Part shown: in pieces, positions 6,648-13,912 of the stretch
Layout: every line of letters begins with the position of its first letter
How positions within the stretch are numbered: position 1 is the first letter of the stretch
NCBI GenBank assembly: GCA_036257595.1
Contig: DATAFF010000055.1
Span: 1-17,945, forward strand
DNA length: 17,945 nt
DNA from: DATAFF01 sp036257595
GTDB lineage: Bacteria > Pseudomonadota > Alphaproteobacteria > Rhizobiales > Aestuariivirgaceae
Direction: 5' to 3'
Program-made: the position numbers and the translations under genes
The notes under the pieces: generated by a model
What the model was told of the DNA's origin: nothing
Databases searched by the model: none
The model's input: only the letters and a program-made list of their open reading frames with translations

Positions 6648-7883
6648 CTAGTTGGGACGCGCTCCTTCCCCCATGCGCTCGATATACCAGCCGAGAAATT
6701 TCTCGACCTGGTTCTCGTTCGGTGAGAAGGGACCGGGCTCATAGGCGGGGCTCGCGACGCCGAGCTGCTGCCAGCGCACGAAGGTCGCATCCTGCCCGTT
6801 GGTCGTTCGCCACACCCGGGTGAGGTTCTCGAGCTCGTAATCGTCACCCTCGACGGCGTCCTTGTGCACCAGCCATTTGGTCCTGAGCAGCGTGGTTTCG
6901 GGGCTGATCGGCAGGATATCGAAAATGACGGCGTGATCACTCAGAAAGTGATTCCACGAATTGGGCTGGGTGTGAAGCGACAGCGCCCCGAGACGCGGTG
7001 TCTCGAAGCGACCGAGCAGCCGTTTCGAGGCCACCCGGGTATCGACCGTGTAGGATTCGCCATGATTGTCGAGAGCGAGACGTTCCAGGCGGAAGGCGGT
7101 GGGACGGCCGTCGAGATGCTCGACAAGACGCCACGGCAGGCCGTTTCTTTCCCAGATGTCGATCATCTCGCCTTGGATGCGGCGGTAGCGTTCGTAATAG
7201 GCGCGTTGGCGCGGCTTCACATCGGCCTCGCTATGGGCGAAGAATTGGAAGAAGATCTTGAGCAGCTCGGGATGCCCGCCGCAATGGTAGCATTCCCGGT
7301 TGTTCTCCATCACCGCCTTCCAATTTCCGGCGACCACCACGTCCTCCTGCTTGGCGATCTTGCAATTCCTGAGGTCGTGCGGGTCGAGATAGGGCGCGAC
7401 GATCTCCTCCATTTCGAAATAATCCGCCGGCGGATCGTCGCCGAGGCACATGAAAAGAAGCCCGCTCAGGCTGCGCAGCTGCACCGGCTTGAGGCCCAGG
7501 CACGCCTGGTCGACATCGGGGGCGAGGTGCTCGGCGAAGACCAGCGGACCGGCGAGGTCATAGGTCCAGCGATGATAGCGGCAGACCAGCTTGGCGGCCG
7601 AGCCGCGCTCGTCATTGATGATGCGGGCACCGCGATGGCGGCACACATTGTGAAAGGCGCGCACCACCCTGTCGGCGCCGCGCACGATGATGATCGAGTA
7701 GCGGCCGAAGCCGACCACCGTATAATCGCCGGGCTCCGGCACATCGGCTTCGACCCCGACATGGATCCAGTGGCGGGCCCAGATGGTCTCGAGGTCGGCC
7801 TCAAACACCTCATCGCTCAGATAGAAGGCCGCCTCCAGGCTGTAGCCGGGCTGACGGCGCGCGACCAGCGGGGCCACTGACAT
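6648..7883 (-). CDS. Rieske non-heme iron oxygenase, GbcA/stachydrine demethylase-like large subunit
   Basis: A 411-residue oxygenase component that, by family, demethylates or hydroxylates small quaternary ammonium substrates (glycine betaine, stachydrine, carnitine type) using O2 and electrons from a separate reductase. Rieske [2Fe-2S] ligands: C81-x-H83 and C101-x2-H104. The mononuclear iron site is in ENNRECYHCGGHPEL (193-207), with H200 and H204, and the third ligand is probably D365 in TNGQD; all these blocks are typical of GbcA relatives. The two histidines are spaced HX3H, one residue shorter than the HX4H I expect. Start: ATG 7883 has GAGGA at good spacing; 7928 is an unsupported longer alternative. 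No reductase gene (GbcB-like) is in the window. It is divergent from the acyl-CoA dehydrogenase operon across a 100-base promoter region with a palindromic operator. Confidence 0.92.
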   Translation of the reverse strand: MSVAPLVARRQPGYSLEAAFYLSDEVFEADLETIWARHWIHVGVEADVPEPGDYTVVGFGRYSIIIVRGADRVVRAFHNVCRHRGARIINDERGSAAKLVCRYHRWTYDLAGPLVFAEHLAPDVDQACLGLKPVQLRSLSGLLFMCLGDDPPADYFEMEEIVAPYLDPHDLRNCKIAKQEDVVVAGNWKAVMENNRECYHCGGHPELLKIFFQFFAHSEADVKPRQRAYYERYRRIQGEMIDIWERNGLPWRLVEHLDGRPTAFRLERLALDNHGESYTVDTRVASKRLLGRFETPRLGALSLHTQPNSWNHFLSDHAVIFDILPISPETTLLRTKWLVHKDAVEGDDYELENLTRVWRTTNGQDATFVRWQQLGVASPAYEPGPFSPNENQVEKFLGWYIERMGEGARPN

Positions 7884-7961
7884 CGATGGGTCCTCGATCG
7901 ATGAATTTGCCGGCTTGCATCGCACCACACATGCCGGTTAACGTCAACGCATGAATTCACT

Positions 7962-7976
7962 GTTCACGGAGTGAAC
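7962..7976. promoter_or_regulatory. Perfect palindrome GTTCAC-N3-GTGAAC, candidate IclR operator
   Basis: GTTCACGGAGTGAAC has 6-bp perfect arms around GGA. An overlapping dyad, TTCACT-N8-AGTGAA, starts 5 bases earlier. It lies 8-22 bases before the ATG of the acyl-CoA dehydrogenase, in the 100-base gap to the divergent Rieske gene. IclR proteins bind palindromes of about this size, and an IclR gene is third in the operon, so it is the likely ligand. This position would let it repress initiation of the rightward operon and possibly regulate both sides. The GGAG inside it (7968-7971) is also the only visible, if distant, ribosome site. Confidence 0.55.
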
Positions 7977-7983
7977 TCGGTCG

Positions 7984-9144
7984 ATGCGCTTCGAGCCGAC
8001 CTCGGACCAGCGACAACTCCAGGATCTCGCGCGCGATTTTGCAAGACGCGAGCTGCGGCCGCTGGCGCTGGAGCTGGAGCATGGCAACGAGCCGCTGTCG
8101 CGGGAACGCCTGCGGCAGCTGGGCGAGATGGGTTTCCTCGGCATCAATGTCGATCAGCGCCATGGCGGCCAAGGTTTGAGCGATCTCGATGCCCTGGTGG
8201 TGCTCGAGGAGTTCGCCAGGATTCACCCGGCGGTCGCCTTCCCGGTATTCGAAAGCTGCGTCGGGCCGATCAAGGCGATCGAGCGGCTCGGCAATGAAGG
8301 GTTGAAAGCTCAGGTGATTCCTCGGGTGTGTCGCGGCGAGCTGACGGTGGCGATCGCCATGTCGGAGCCCGATGCCGGCACGGCGCTCACCGATCTCACG
8401 ACACGCGCCGTCGCGCATGACGGCGGATGGATCGTCGATGGTCAGAAGCGCTGGTGCAGCGGCGGCGGCCACGCCGAAGGCTATCTCGTCTATTGCCGCT
8501 TCGGCGACGCCAGGGGCAGCAAGGGCATCGGCGCGGTCTATGTCGAGCGTGATCGCAAGGGCGTGTCCTTCGGCAAGCGCGAGCATTTGATGGGCTTCCG
8601 CGGCATCCACACCGCCGATATCTTCTTCGACAGGGTGCATGTGCCGGCCGATCATCTGGTCGTGCCGGCAGGTTCGTTCGCCAGGCTGATGGAAGCGTTC
8701 GATCTCGAGCGTTGCGGCAACGCCACCATGTGCCTCGGACTCGCCGCTGGCGCGCTCGAGGATGCGATCGCCTATGTCCAGGAGCGTCGGCAGTTCGGCA
8801 AGCCGATCGTCGAGTTCCAGGCGGTGCAGCTCAAGCTTGCCGAAATGGCGATGCAGGTCGAGGCCGCGCGGCTGATGATCCACAAGGCGGTGACGGCTCA
8901 GGAGGCCGAGTTCCCTTCGGTGCTGCTGAGCAGCATGGCCAAATGCTTCGCCAACGAGATGGCGCGCGACGTGTGCGGCAAGGCGGTGCAGCTCATGGGC
9001 GGCTATGGCTATTCGAAGGCGTTCGCCGCCGAGCAGCGGCTGCGCGATGCCTGGGGCTGGGGCATTGCCGGCGGCACCATCGACATTCAGAAGGTCAATA
9101 TCGCCTCGGCGCTGATCGGGCGCCGGTTCCAGCAGAGGGGTTGA
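7984..9144 (+). CDS. Acyl-CoA dehydrogenase with isovaleryl-CoA-dehydrogenase-type base position
   Basis: A 386-residue FAD enzyme of normal length that would introduce an alpha,beta double bond into an acyl-CoA, passing electrons to ETF. Visible blocks: VAIAMSEPDAGTALTDLTTRA (flavin/substrate motif), WIVDGQKRWCSGG, KREHLMGFRGIHTADIFFD, RRQFGKPIVEFQAVQLKLAEMA, and GGYGYSKAFAAEQRLRDAWGWGI. Where short-chain enzymes have the YEGT catalytic glutamate, this one has AGGT. Instead helix G reads FDLERCG with E242, the place of the base in isovaleryl-CoA and long-chain dehydrogenases (IVD E254 in DLERL). A branched or bulky acyl-CoA substrate is therefore plausible. The ribosome site is weak. First gene of the operon, three bases before the CoA transferase. 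Confidence 0.92.
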   Translation: MRFEPTSDQRQLQDLARDFARRELRPLALELEHGNEPLSRERLRQLGEMGFLGINVDQRHGGQGLSDLDALVVLEEFARIHPAVAFPVFESCVGPIKAIERLGNEGLKAQVIPRVCRGELTVAIAMSEPDAGTALTDLTTRAVAHDGGWIVDGQKRWCSGGGHAEGYLVYCRFGDARGSKGIGAVYVERDRKGVSFGKREHLMGFRGIHTADIFFDRVHVPADHLVVPAGSFARLMEAFDLERCGNATMCLGLAAGALEDAIAYVQERRQFGKPIVEFQAVQLKLAEMAMQVEAARLMIHKAVTAQEAEFPSVLLSSMAKCFANEMARDVCGKAVQLMGGYGYSKAFAAEQRLRDAWGWGIAGGTIDIQKVNIASALIGRRFQQRG

Positions 9145-9147
9145 AGA

Positions 9148-10374
9148 ATGGTCGAGGCGCTCGGCAATTTGCGGGTTATTGAGCTGGCGCGGGTGCTGGC
9201 CGGTCCGTGGGCGGCCCAGACGCTTGCCGACCTTGGCGCCGACGTCGTCAAGGTGGAGCACCCCGGCCGCGGCGACGACACCCGCGCCTGGGGGCCGCCC
9301 TATCTGACGCCGCCCGGCGAAGCGACCGGCTCTGGCGAGTCTGCCTATTATCTATGCACGAACCGAAACAAGCGCTCGATCGCCATCGACTTTGCCAAGC
9401 GCGAGGGCAGCGACCTGGTCCGCGACCTGGTCCGCACGGCGGATATCGTGATCGAGAATTTCCGCCCCGGAGCGCTGGCGAGATACGGCCTCGACTACGA
9501 AAGCCTGGTGCGCGACAACCCGCGCCTGATCTACTGCTCGATCACCGCATTCGGCCAGTCGGGACCCTACAATCAGCGCCCCGGCTATGATTTCGCCATC
9601 CAGGCCATCGGCGGCCTGATGAGCCTGACCGGCGTCGCCGACGGCGAGCCGGGCAGCGGCCCGATGAAGGTGGGTGTCGCGGTCACCGATCTCTCGGCAG
9701 GCCTCTACAGCACGATCGGCATTCTCGCCGCGGTGAATGCCCGCCACCTCACTGGCCGCGGGCAGCATCTCGATCTCAGCCTGTTCGACACCCAGATCGC
9801 CATGCTCGCCAACCAGGCATCGAACTATCTCGTGTCGGGTGAGCCGCCACGGCGCATGGGCAACAGCCATCCCAATGTCGTGCCCTACCAAGCCTTTGCC
9901 ACCGCCGATGGCCACATCATTCTGGCGGTGGGCAGCGACGAGCAGTTCCGGCGCCTGTGCGACGAGCTGGCGCGGCCCGAATTGGCCGAGGATACCCGCT
10001 TTGCCACCAACCGGGGTCGAGTCGAGAACCGCAAGGCGCTTGTTCCCGAGCTCGCCCAGGCACTCGGGCAGCGCGGCACCGCGGCGTGGCTCGTGTCCTT
10101 CGAGGCTGTCGGCATTCCCTGTGCACCGATCAACAGGATCGACCAGGTGTTCGCCGAGCCGCAGGCCGAGGCGCGCCAGATCCGCATCGAGCTCGATCAT
10201 CCCTATGGCGTGGTGCCAACCGTCGCGAGCCCGGTTCGGCTCTCCGACACCCCGCCACGCTACCGTCGTGCGCCGCCGCTGCTTGGTGAGCATACGGACG
10301 AGATCCTCCGAGACGAGCTCAAGCTCAGCGCAGCGCGGATCGGCGAGCTGCGCGCCGCGCAGGTGGTTCGCTGA
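9148..10374 (+). CDS. CaiB/BaiF class III CoA transferase
   Basis: A 408-residue family III CoA transferase that moves CoA between carboxylic acids through an enzyme-bound mixed anhydride on an aspartate. Family landmarks: LRVIELARVLAGPWAAQTLADLGADVVKVEHP at the start, YYLCTNRNKRSIAIDF, NPRLIYCSITAFGQSGPY..RPGYDFAIQAIGGLMSLTG, then VGVAVTDLSAGLYSTIGILAA with D181 in the catalytic position, GQHLDLSLFDTQIAMLANQ, and the C-terminal VGIPCAPIN..DQVFAEPQ. The ATG follows the acyl-CoA dehydrogenase stop by three bases, with AGAGGGG as ribosome site. The pairing suggests it makes the CoA ester that the dehydrogenase oxidises. Family members act on carnitine, formate/oxalate, benzylsuccinate, glutarate and others, so the acid is not predictable. 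Confidence 0.94.
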   Translation: MVEALGNLRVIELARVLAGPWAAQTLADLGADVVKVEHPGRGDDTRAWGPPYLTPPGEATGSGESAYYLCTNRNKRSIAIDFAKREGSDLVRDLVRTADIVIENFRPGALARYGLDYESLVRDNPRLIYCSITAFGQSGPYNQRPGYDFAIQAIGGLMSLTGVADGEPGSGPMKVGVAVTDLSAGLYSTIGILAAVNARHLTGRGQHLDLSLFDTQIAMLANQASNYLVSGEPPRRMGNSHPNVVPYQAFATADGHIILAVGSDEQFRRLCDELARPELAEDTRFATNRGRVENRKALVPELAQALGQRGTAAWLVSFEAVGIPCAPINRIDQVFAEPQAEARQIRIELDHPYGVVPTVASPVRLSDTPPRYRRAPPLLGEHTDEILRDELKLSAARIGELRAAQVVR

Positions 10375-10391
10375 GGCAGAAAGGGCAGGGC

Positions 10392-11240
10392 ATGGCCGCG
10401 TTCGAACCGGTAACGTCAGTGCTTCGCGCCTTCGAGGTGCTGCGGATCATCAATGAGCGTGACCAGGCGACGGTGACCGAGATTCATCGCGAGTCGGGAC
10501 TCCCCAAGCCGACGATCCTGCGGATGATCGAGACCCTGATCGCGGCCGGCTATGTGGTTCGCGAGAACGATCGACCTGCCTACGTCGCGACCGGCAAGTG
10601 CCTGTTGCTCAGCAACGGCTTTCGCGCCCATGACCGCCTCACTGCGGTGGCGGCGCCGATGTTGGCCGCGTTCCGGCGAAAGATCGGCTGGCCGTCCGAC
10701 ATCGGCATCTTCGACGGCGATGCGATGGTGATCGCGGCAACAAGCCGTGATCTCGGCGTGCTCGTTCTCAATCGCAAGATCGGCACGCGCACGCCGCTTC
10801 TGCTCAGCGCGCTGGGCCGCGCCTATTTCGCCTTCTGCGACGATGCCGAGTGCGAGCGCATCGTCGGGCGGCTGAAGCGGTCGGCCAATCCGCTCGACCA
10901 GATCGCCAGGTCGCCGGAGCGTGTCGAGAGCCTGCGCCGCGAAACGCGGCGGCGCGGTTATTCGGTGACGGACAAGCGCTATCTCGACGCTGCCTATGAT
11001 GGCCTGATCTGGGGCATCGGGGTGCCGGTCATCGCCGATGGCAAGGTGGCGGCAGCGATGAACGTGATGTTCCTGCGCAGCGCCATGACGCTCGAGGCCG
11101 GCATCATTGGACTCGTCCCCGTGCTTCAAGCGGCTGCGCGCGAGATCGGTATTGCCGTGGCCCAGCAATCCTTCGGCATCGCGGCATCGAGCGCGCTGCA
11201 TGCCGATCATCGCAAGGCGCAGGCGAGGGTGGCACGATGA
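10392..11240 (+). CDS. IclR-family transcriptional regulator, MhpR-like subgroup
   Basis: A 282-residue regulator. The N-terminal winged helix covers residues ~6-70 (VTSVLRAFEVLRII, ATVTEIHRESGLPKPTILRMIETLIAAGYV). The C-terminal GAF-like ligand domain covers ~80-255, with GWPSDIGIFDGDAMVIAATS, RKIGTRTPLLLSALGRAYFAFC, RRRGYSVTDKRYLDAAYDGLIWGIGVPVIADGKVAAAMNVMF. The WP-D...DGDAMV and PLL-SA-GRAY-AFC blocks resemble MhpR, the activator of 3-(3-hydroxyphenyl)propionate genes, but this is a subgroup resemblance and not proof of the ligand. It is inside the operon it probably controls, with the palindrome at 7962-7976 as the obvious target. Its stop overlaps the start of the cobalamin protein gene as ATGA. 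Confidence 0.92.
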   Translation: MAAFEPVTSVLRAFEVLRIINERDQATVTEIHRESGLPKPTILRMIETLIAAGYVVRENDRPAYVATGKCLLLSNGFRAHDRLTAVAAPMLAAFRRKIGWPSDIGIFDGDAMVIAATSRDLGVLVLNRKIGTRTPLLLSALGRAYFAFCDDAECERIVGRLKRSANPLDQIARSPERVESLRRETRRRGYSVTDKRYLDAAYDGLIWGIGVPVIADGKVAAAMNVMFLRSAMTLEAGIIGLVPVLQAAAREIGIAVAQQSFGIAASSALHADHRKAQARVAR

Positions 11241-13021
11241 CCGACGCACTTCAACGCATTGAGGTGTTCCCCGAGAAGGTGTTGCCCGACGCGGAGGCGC
11301 TGATTGCCGAGGCGCGCGAGACTGCAAGGACCGTGACCGTCCAACCCTCGCCCTTCCTGTCCACCTACGAGGTCGGCTGCGAGATCGACTACAAGCGCCG
11401 CTGTACTGCCGATCAGCGGGTCATGATGCATGCCCAGATCGGCTTTCGCGATCTCGACAAGAGCCGCCGGGCATGGGCCGAGATCTGGGAAGCGCTGGAC
11501 AAGGCCGGCCATCGGGTCGACCGCTACGGCATCTGCCTCGATTGGAGCATGGGCTATCCGGCGGCCAGGCGGAAGGACATGCCGCGCGGCACCGGCCTCA
11601 TCATGAAGGATCTCGACGATTGGCGCGCCCTGACCGGCATGGCGCCGGTGGCGCCACATTTCGGCGATTTCGTCATCGGCACGCCGGCGGCCTTCGAGAA
11701 CACCATCGCGGCCCTGCTGAGCGGCTCCACCTCCATCGGCAATCTCGGGCAGTATTTCGCCTTCCGGCAGCCGCATTGGGACGATGAGATCTTCACCACC
11801 GCCGAGTCGCTGAAGGCGATCGCTCTGACCGCCGCCCAGCCGGTGCCGATCATCGTGCATTCGAGCCTCGATGACGGCTTCGCGTCGATGTTCACCGATC
11901 TTGCCTGCTCGCTCGGCGCCATCCTCCTCGAGCAATATATCGTCGATGATCTCCTGGGCGGTCACAGCTCCTATTCCTATGGCAACACCTATGCCCGGCC
12001 CGACCTGCGCCTTGCCTTTCAACGCGCCGCGCAGAAGGTCACCCGCACCCCCGGCACAATGATCTACGGCGCGACGACCATGTACGGGCCGAACCACGCC
12101 GAGAACTACGCGGCCCTCGCCACCTATCTCCGGATCGACATCTATGGCGAACGGACCCGGCCGGCCGGCCACGCCGTCAATCCGACACCCGTCACCGAGG
12201 CGGAGCGAATTCCCGATATTGACGAGATCATCGATGTCCATATGTTCGCCAACCGCCTGGTCGCCCTCGAGTCGACGCTCGACGAGGTCGCGCGGGAAGA
12301 TGCCGTGGATGCGCTTGCCGACCGGATCGTCGAAGGCGGCCGGCGGTTCCGCGCCAATGTGCTGACCGGGTTCGAGGCGGCAGGAATCGACATCACCAAC
12401 CCCTTCGAGATGCTGCTCGCCATTCGCCGGGTCGGGTCGAAGCGCCTCGAGACCCTGTTCGGGCCGGGCGAGCCGGCGCCGCGGCGCCTGCGCGGCCGCA
12501 TTCCGATCGCCCGCTCCTTTTCGATCGAGCAGCTCGAGCATGATGGCGAAGGGCTGGTCAACCGGCTGGCACGCTCGGAGCGTGACCGGATCGCGCGCGC
12601 CAGGCTGAAGGCTTGTGTCGCCACCACCGACGTCCATGAATATGGCAAGATCCTCGTCGAATCGGTGTTGCGCCAGCTCGATGTCGAGATCATCGATGGC
12701 GGCATCTCGACCGATCCCAACGACTTGGTCGACCAGGCGGTGACGACCGGGGCCGACTTCATCGCGCTCTCCTCCTACAATGGGGTGGCGCTTCAGTTCT
12801 TCACCCAGCTCAAGGGCGAGCTCGACGCACGAAACAGCTCGCTGCCGGTGTTCGTTGGTGGCAAGCTCAACCGGATACCCGATGGCAGCAACACGAGCCT
12901 GCCGGTCGATATCAGCGAGGAGCTTGCCTCGGCCGGTGCGACGGTGTGCCGATCCGTCGACAGCATGATCGCAGCACTTGCCGAGATTGCGCGCGCCCCG
13001 AGGCCCGACACCCGGAGGTGA
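11237..13021 (+). CDS. Single-chain glutamate-mutase-like protein with C-terminal B12-binding domain
   Basis: A 594-residue probable adenosylcobalamin-dependent carbon-skeleton mutase. Residues ~455-590 are a MutS/MMCM-type B12 domain: D465-V-H467-E-Y-G470 (DxHxxG; H467 the lower cobalt ligand), LSSYNG (511-516, like LSSLYG in glutamate mutase S) and VFVGGKLN (G541-G542). Residues ~1-450 look like the TIM-barrel epsilon subunit of glutamate mutase in segments such as IGTPAAFENTIAALLSGSTSIGNLGQYF, PVPIIVHSSLDDGFASMFTDLACSLGAI and EQYIVDDLLGGHSSYSYG. I do not see the arginine-rich substrate pocket of true glutamate mutase, so the substrate probably differs. Catalytic and cobalamin parts are separate subunits (E and S) in classical glutamate mutase; here they are fused in E-S order. 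Translation is coupled to the IclR gene by ATGA. A corrinoid methyl carrier is a less likely alternative. Confidence 0.78.
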   Translation: MTDALQRIEVFPEKVLPDAEALIAEARETARTVTVQPSPFLSTYEVGCEIDYKRRCTADQRVMMHAQIGFRDLDKSRRAWAEIWEALDKAGHRVDRYGICLDWSMGYPAARRKDMPRGTGLIMKDLDDWRALTGMAPVAPHFGDFVIGTPAAFENTIAALLSGSTSIGNLGQYFAFRQPHWDDEIFTTAESLKAIALTAAQPVPIIVHSSLDDGFASMFTDLACSLGAILLEQYIVDDLLGGHSSYSYGNTYARPDLRLAFQRAAQKVTRTPGTMIYGATTMYGPNHAENYAALATYLRIDIYGERTRPAGHAVNPTPVTEAERIPDIDEIIDVHMFANRLVALESTLDEVAREDAVDALADRIVEGGRRFRANVLTGFEAAGIDITNPFEMLLAIRRVGSKRLETLFGPGEPAPRRLRGRIPIARSFSIEQLEHDGEGLVNRLARSERDRIARARLKACVATTDVHEYGKILVESVLRQLDVEIIDGGISTDPNDLVDQAVTTGADFIALSSYNGVALQFFTQLKGELDARNSSLPVFVGGKLNRIPDGSNTSLPVDISEELASAGATVCRSVDSMIAALAEIARAPRPDTRR

Positions 13022-13063
13022 GGACCCTCACTGGTATCTCAGGTGGATGCGGAGGGAGCAATT

Positions 13064-13453
13064 ATGACCACCTTGCCTCACTTTTGCGTGAAAAGCCCGC
13101 GGCTCCTTCTCTTCATCACCTTCGGCATCTGCGGGACGGCTGGTGCCGCCGAGGACGGCAGGGCGCTGTTCGAGAAGAATTGCGGCGTCTGCCATGTCGT
13201 CGCCAGGAGCGGGCCGCCGCGTCAGGGTCCCTATCTCGAGGGAGTCGTCGGGCGTCACGCCGGCAAGATCGCGAACTTTCCCTATTCGAATGGACTGAGG
13301 ACCGCGACCTTCGATTGGACGCCGGAAAAGCTCGACCAGTGGATCGCCGATCCGCAGTCGCTCATCCAGGACAGCTATATGATGTACAAGCAGGCCGACC
13401 CGGCGATCAGGACCGCCATTATCGGCTATCTGGCAACATTGAAAGCGCAATGA
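13064..13453 (+). CDS. Periplasmic monoheme class I cytochrome c
   Basis: A 129-residue exported cytochrome c. ATG 13064 is chosen over an in-frame GTG at 13043 because GGAGG lies eight bases upstream of it and the signal peptide starts there. Residues 1-~29 are a Sec signal (RLLLFITFGICGTAGA, cleavage before AEDG). The single heme site is C40-G-V-C43-H44, and M106 or M107 in SYMMYKQ is the probable distal ligand, followed by the usual C-terminal helix AIRTAIIGYLATL. The fold YLEGVVGRHAGKIANFPYSNGLRTATFDWTPEKLDQWIADPQ matches soluble c2/c550-like cytochromes. Next to a flavin dehydrogenase and its small subunit, it is the likely electron acceptor in the periplasm. There is a 42-base gap after the cobalamin protein, so it may share that transcript. 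Confidence 0.92.
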   Translation: MTTLPHFCVKSPRLLLFITFGICGTAGAAEDGRALFEKNCGVCHVVARSGPPRQGPYLEGVVGRHAGKIANFPYSNGLRTATFDWTPEKLDQWIADPQSLIQDSYMMYKQADPAIRTAIIGYLATLKAQ

Positions 13454-13472
13454 CGGGCAAGGGAGCGATGCC

Positions 13473-13868
13473 ATGGCCAAGCCGATCCACATGATGATCC
13501 GGGTGCTGGACGAGAGGAAATCGGTCGACTTCTATCGCAAGGCCTTCGGCCTAGAGATCGCCGACCGCTTTCCCTTCGACGATTTCACGCTTGTCTATCT
13601 GCGCGGGCCGGAGTCCGATTTCGAGGTGGAGCTCACCATCAACCATGGTCGCAGCGACGCCTACACTCACGGCACCGGCTACGGTCATGTCGCGGTCGCG
13701 GTGGACAATATCGAAGCGGAGCACGGACGGCTCGAGAAGCTCGGATTGGAGCCGGGGCCAGTGAAGGAATTCCACCGCGACGGCGGCCTGATGGCAAAAT
13801 TTTTCTTCCTCCAGGACCCGGACGGGTACAAGATCGAAGTCCTGCAGCGACACGGCCGCTACCGATAG
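13473..13868 (+). CDS. Glyoxalase I-like VOC metalloprotein
   Basis: A 131-residue vicinal-oxygen-chelate protein of the lactoylglutathione lyase type, which isomerises the hemithioacetal of glutathione and a 2-oxoaldehyde such as methylglyoxal. The complete metal set of E. coli GloA can be matched: H6 (H5), E53 in FEVELT (E56), H72 in YGHVAV (H74) and E122 in YKIEVLQ (E122), so it should be active. Ribosome site GGGAG, seven bases before ATG. Cytoplasmic, with no signal peptide, yet it sits between the cytochrome c gene and the Tat-exported subunit. It may detoxify an aldehyde or oxoaldehyde made by the pathway. A VOC epimerase or dioxygenase role is less likely given the GloA-like spacing. 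Confidence 0.87.
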   Translation: MAKPIHMMIRVLDERKSVDFYRKAFGLEIADRFPFDDFTLVYLRGPESDFEVELTINHGRSDAYTHGTGYGHVAVAVDNIEAEHGRLEKLGLEPGPVKEFHRDGGLMAKFFFLQDPDGYKIEVLQRHGRYR

Positions 13869-13912
13869 CGCCGATCGGGGCGGAGACCCCGGCTGCTTTC
13901 AGGGAGGAGCTC

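Noticed and set aside
7884..7928. Longer N-terminus for the Rieske oxygenase
   Set aside because: GAGGA precedes the downstream ATG at 7883, and family homology begins only after it.
7951..7973. Short ATG-started peptide (ATGAATTCACTG..TGA) just before the acyl-CoA dehydrogenase
   Set aside because: Only seven codons, no ribosome site, and it coincides with the palindromic operator; a leader peptide role has no support.
7957..9261. 434-codon open frame on the minus strand
   Set aside because: Antisense shadow of the acyl-CoA dehydrogenase gene; no motif or ribosome site.
9352..10293. 313-codon open frame on the minus strand
   Set aside because: Antisense to the CoA transferase gene, which has full family motifs.
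11207..12637. 476-codon open frame on the minus strand
   Set aside because: Antisense to the cobalamin mutase-like gene, no family motif, and incompatible with the coupled operon on the plus strand.
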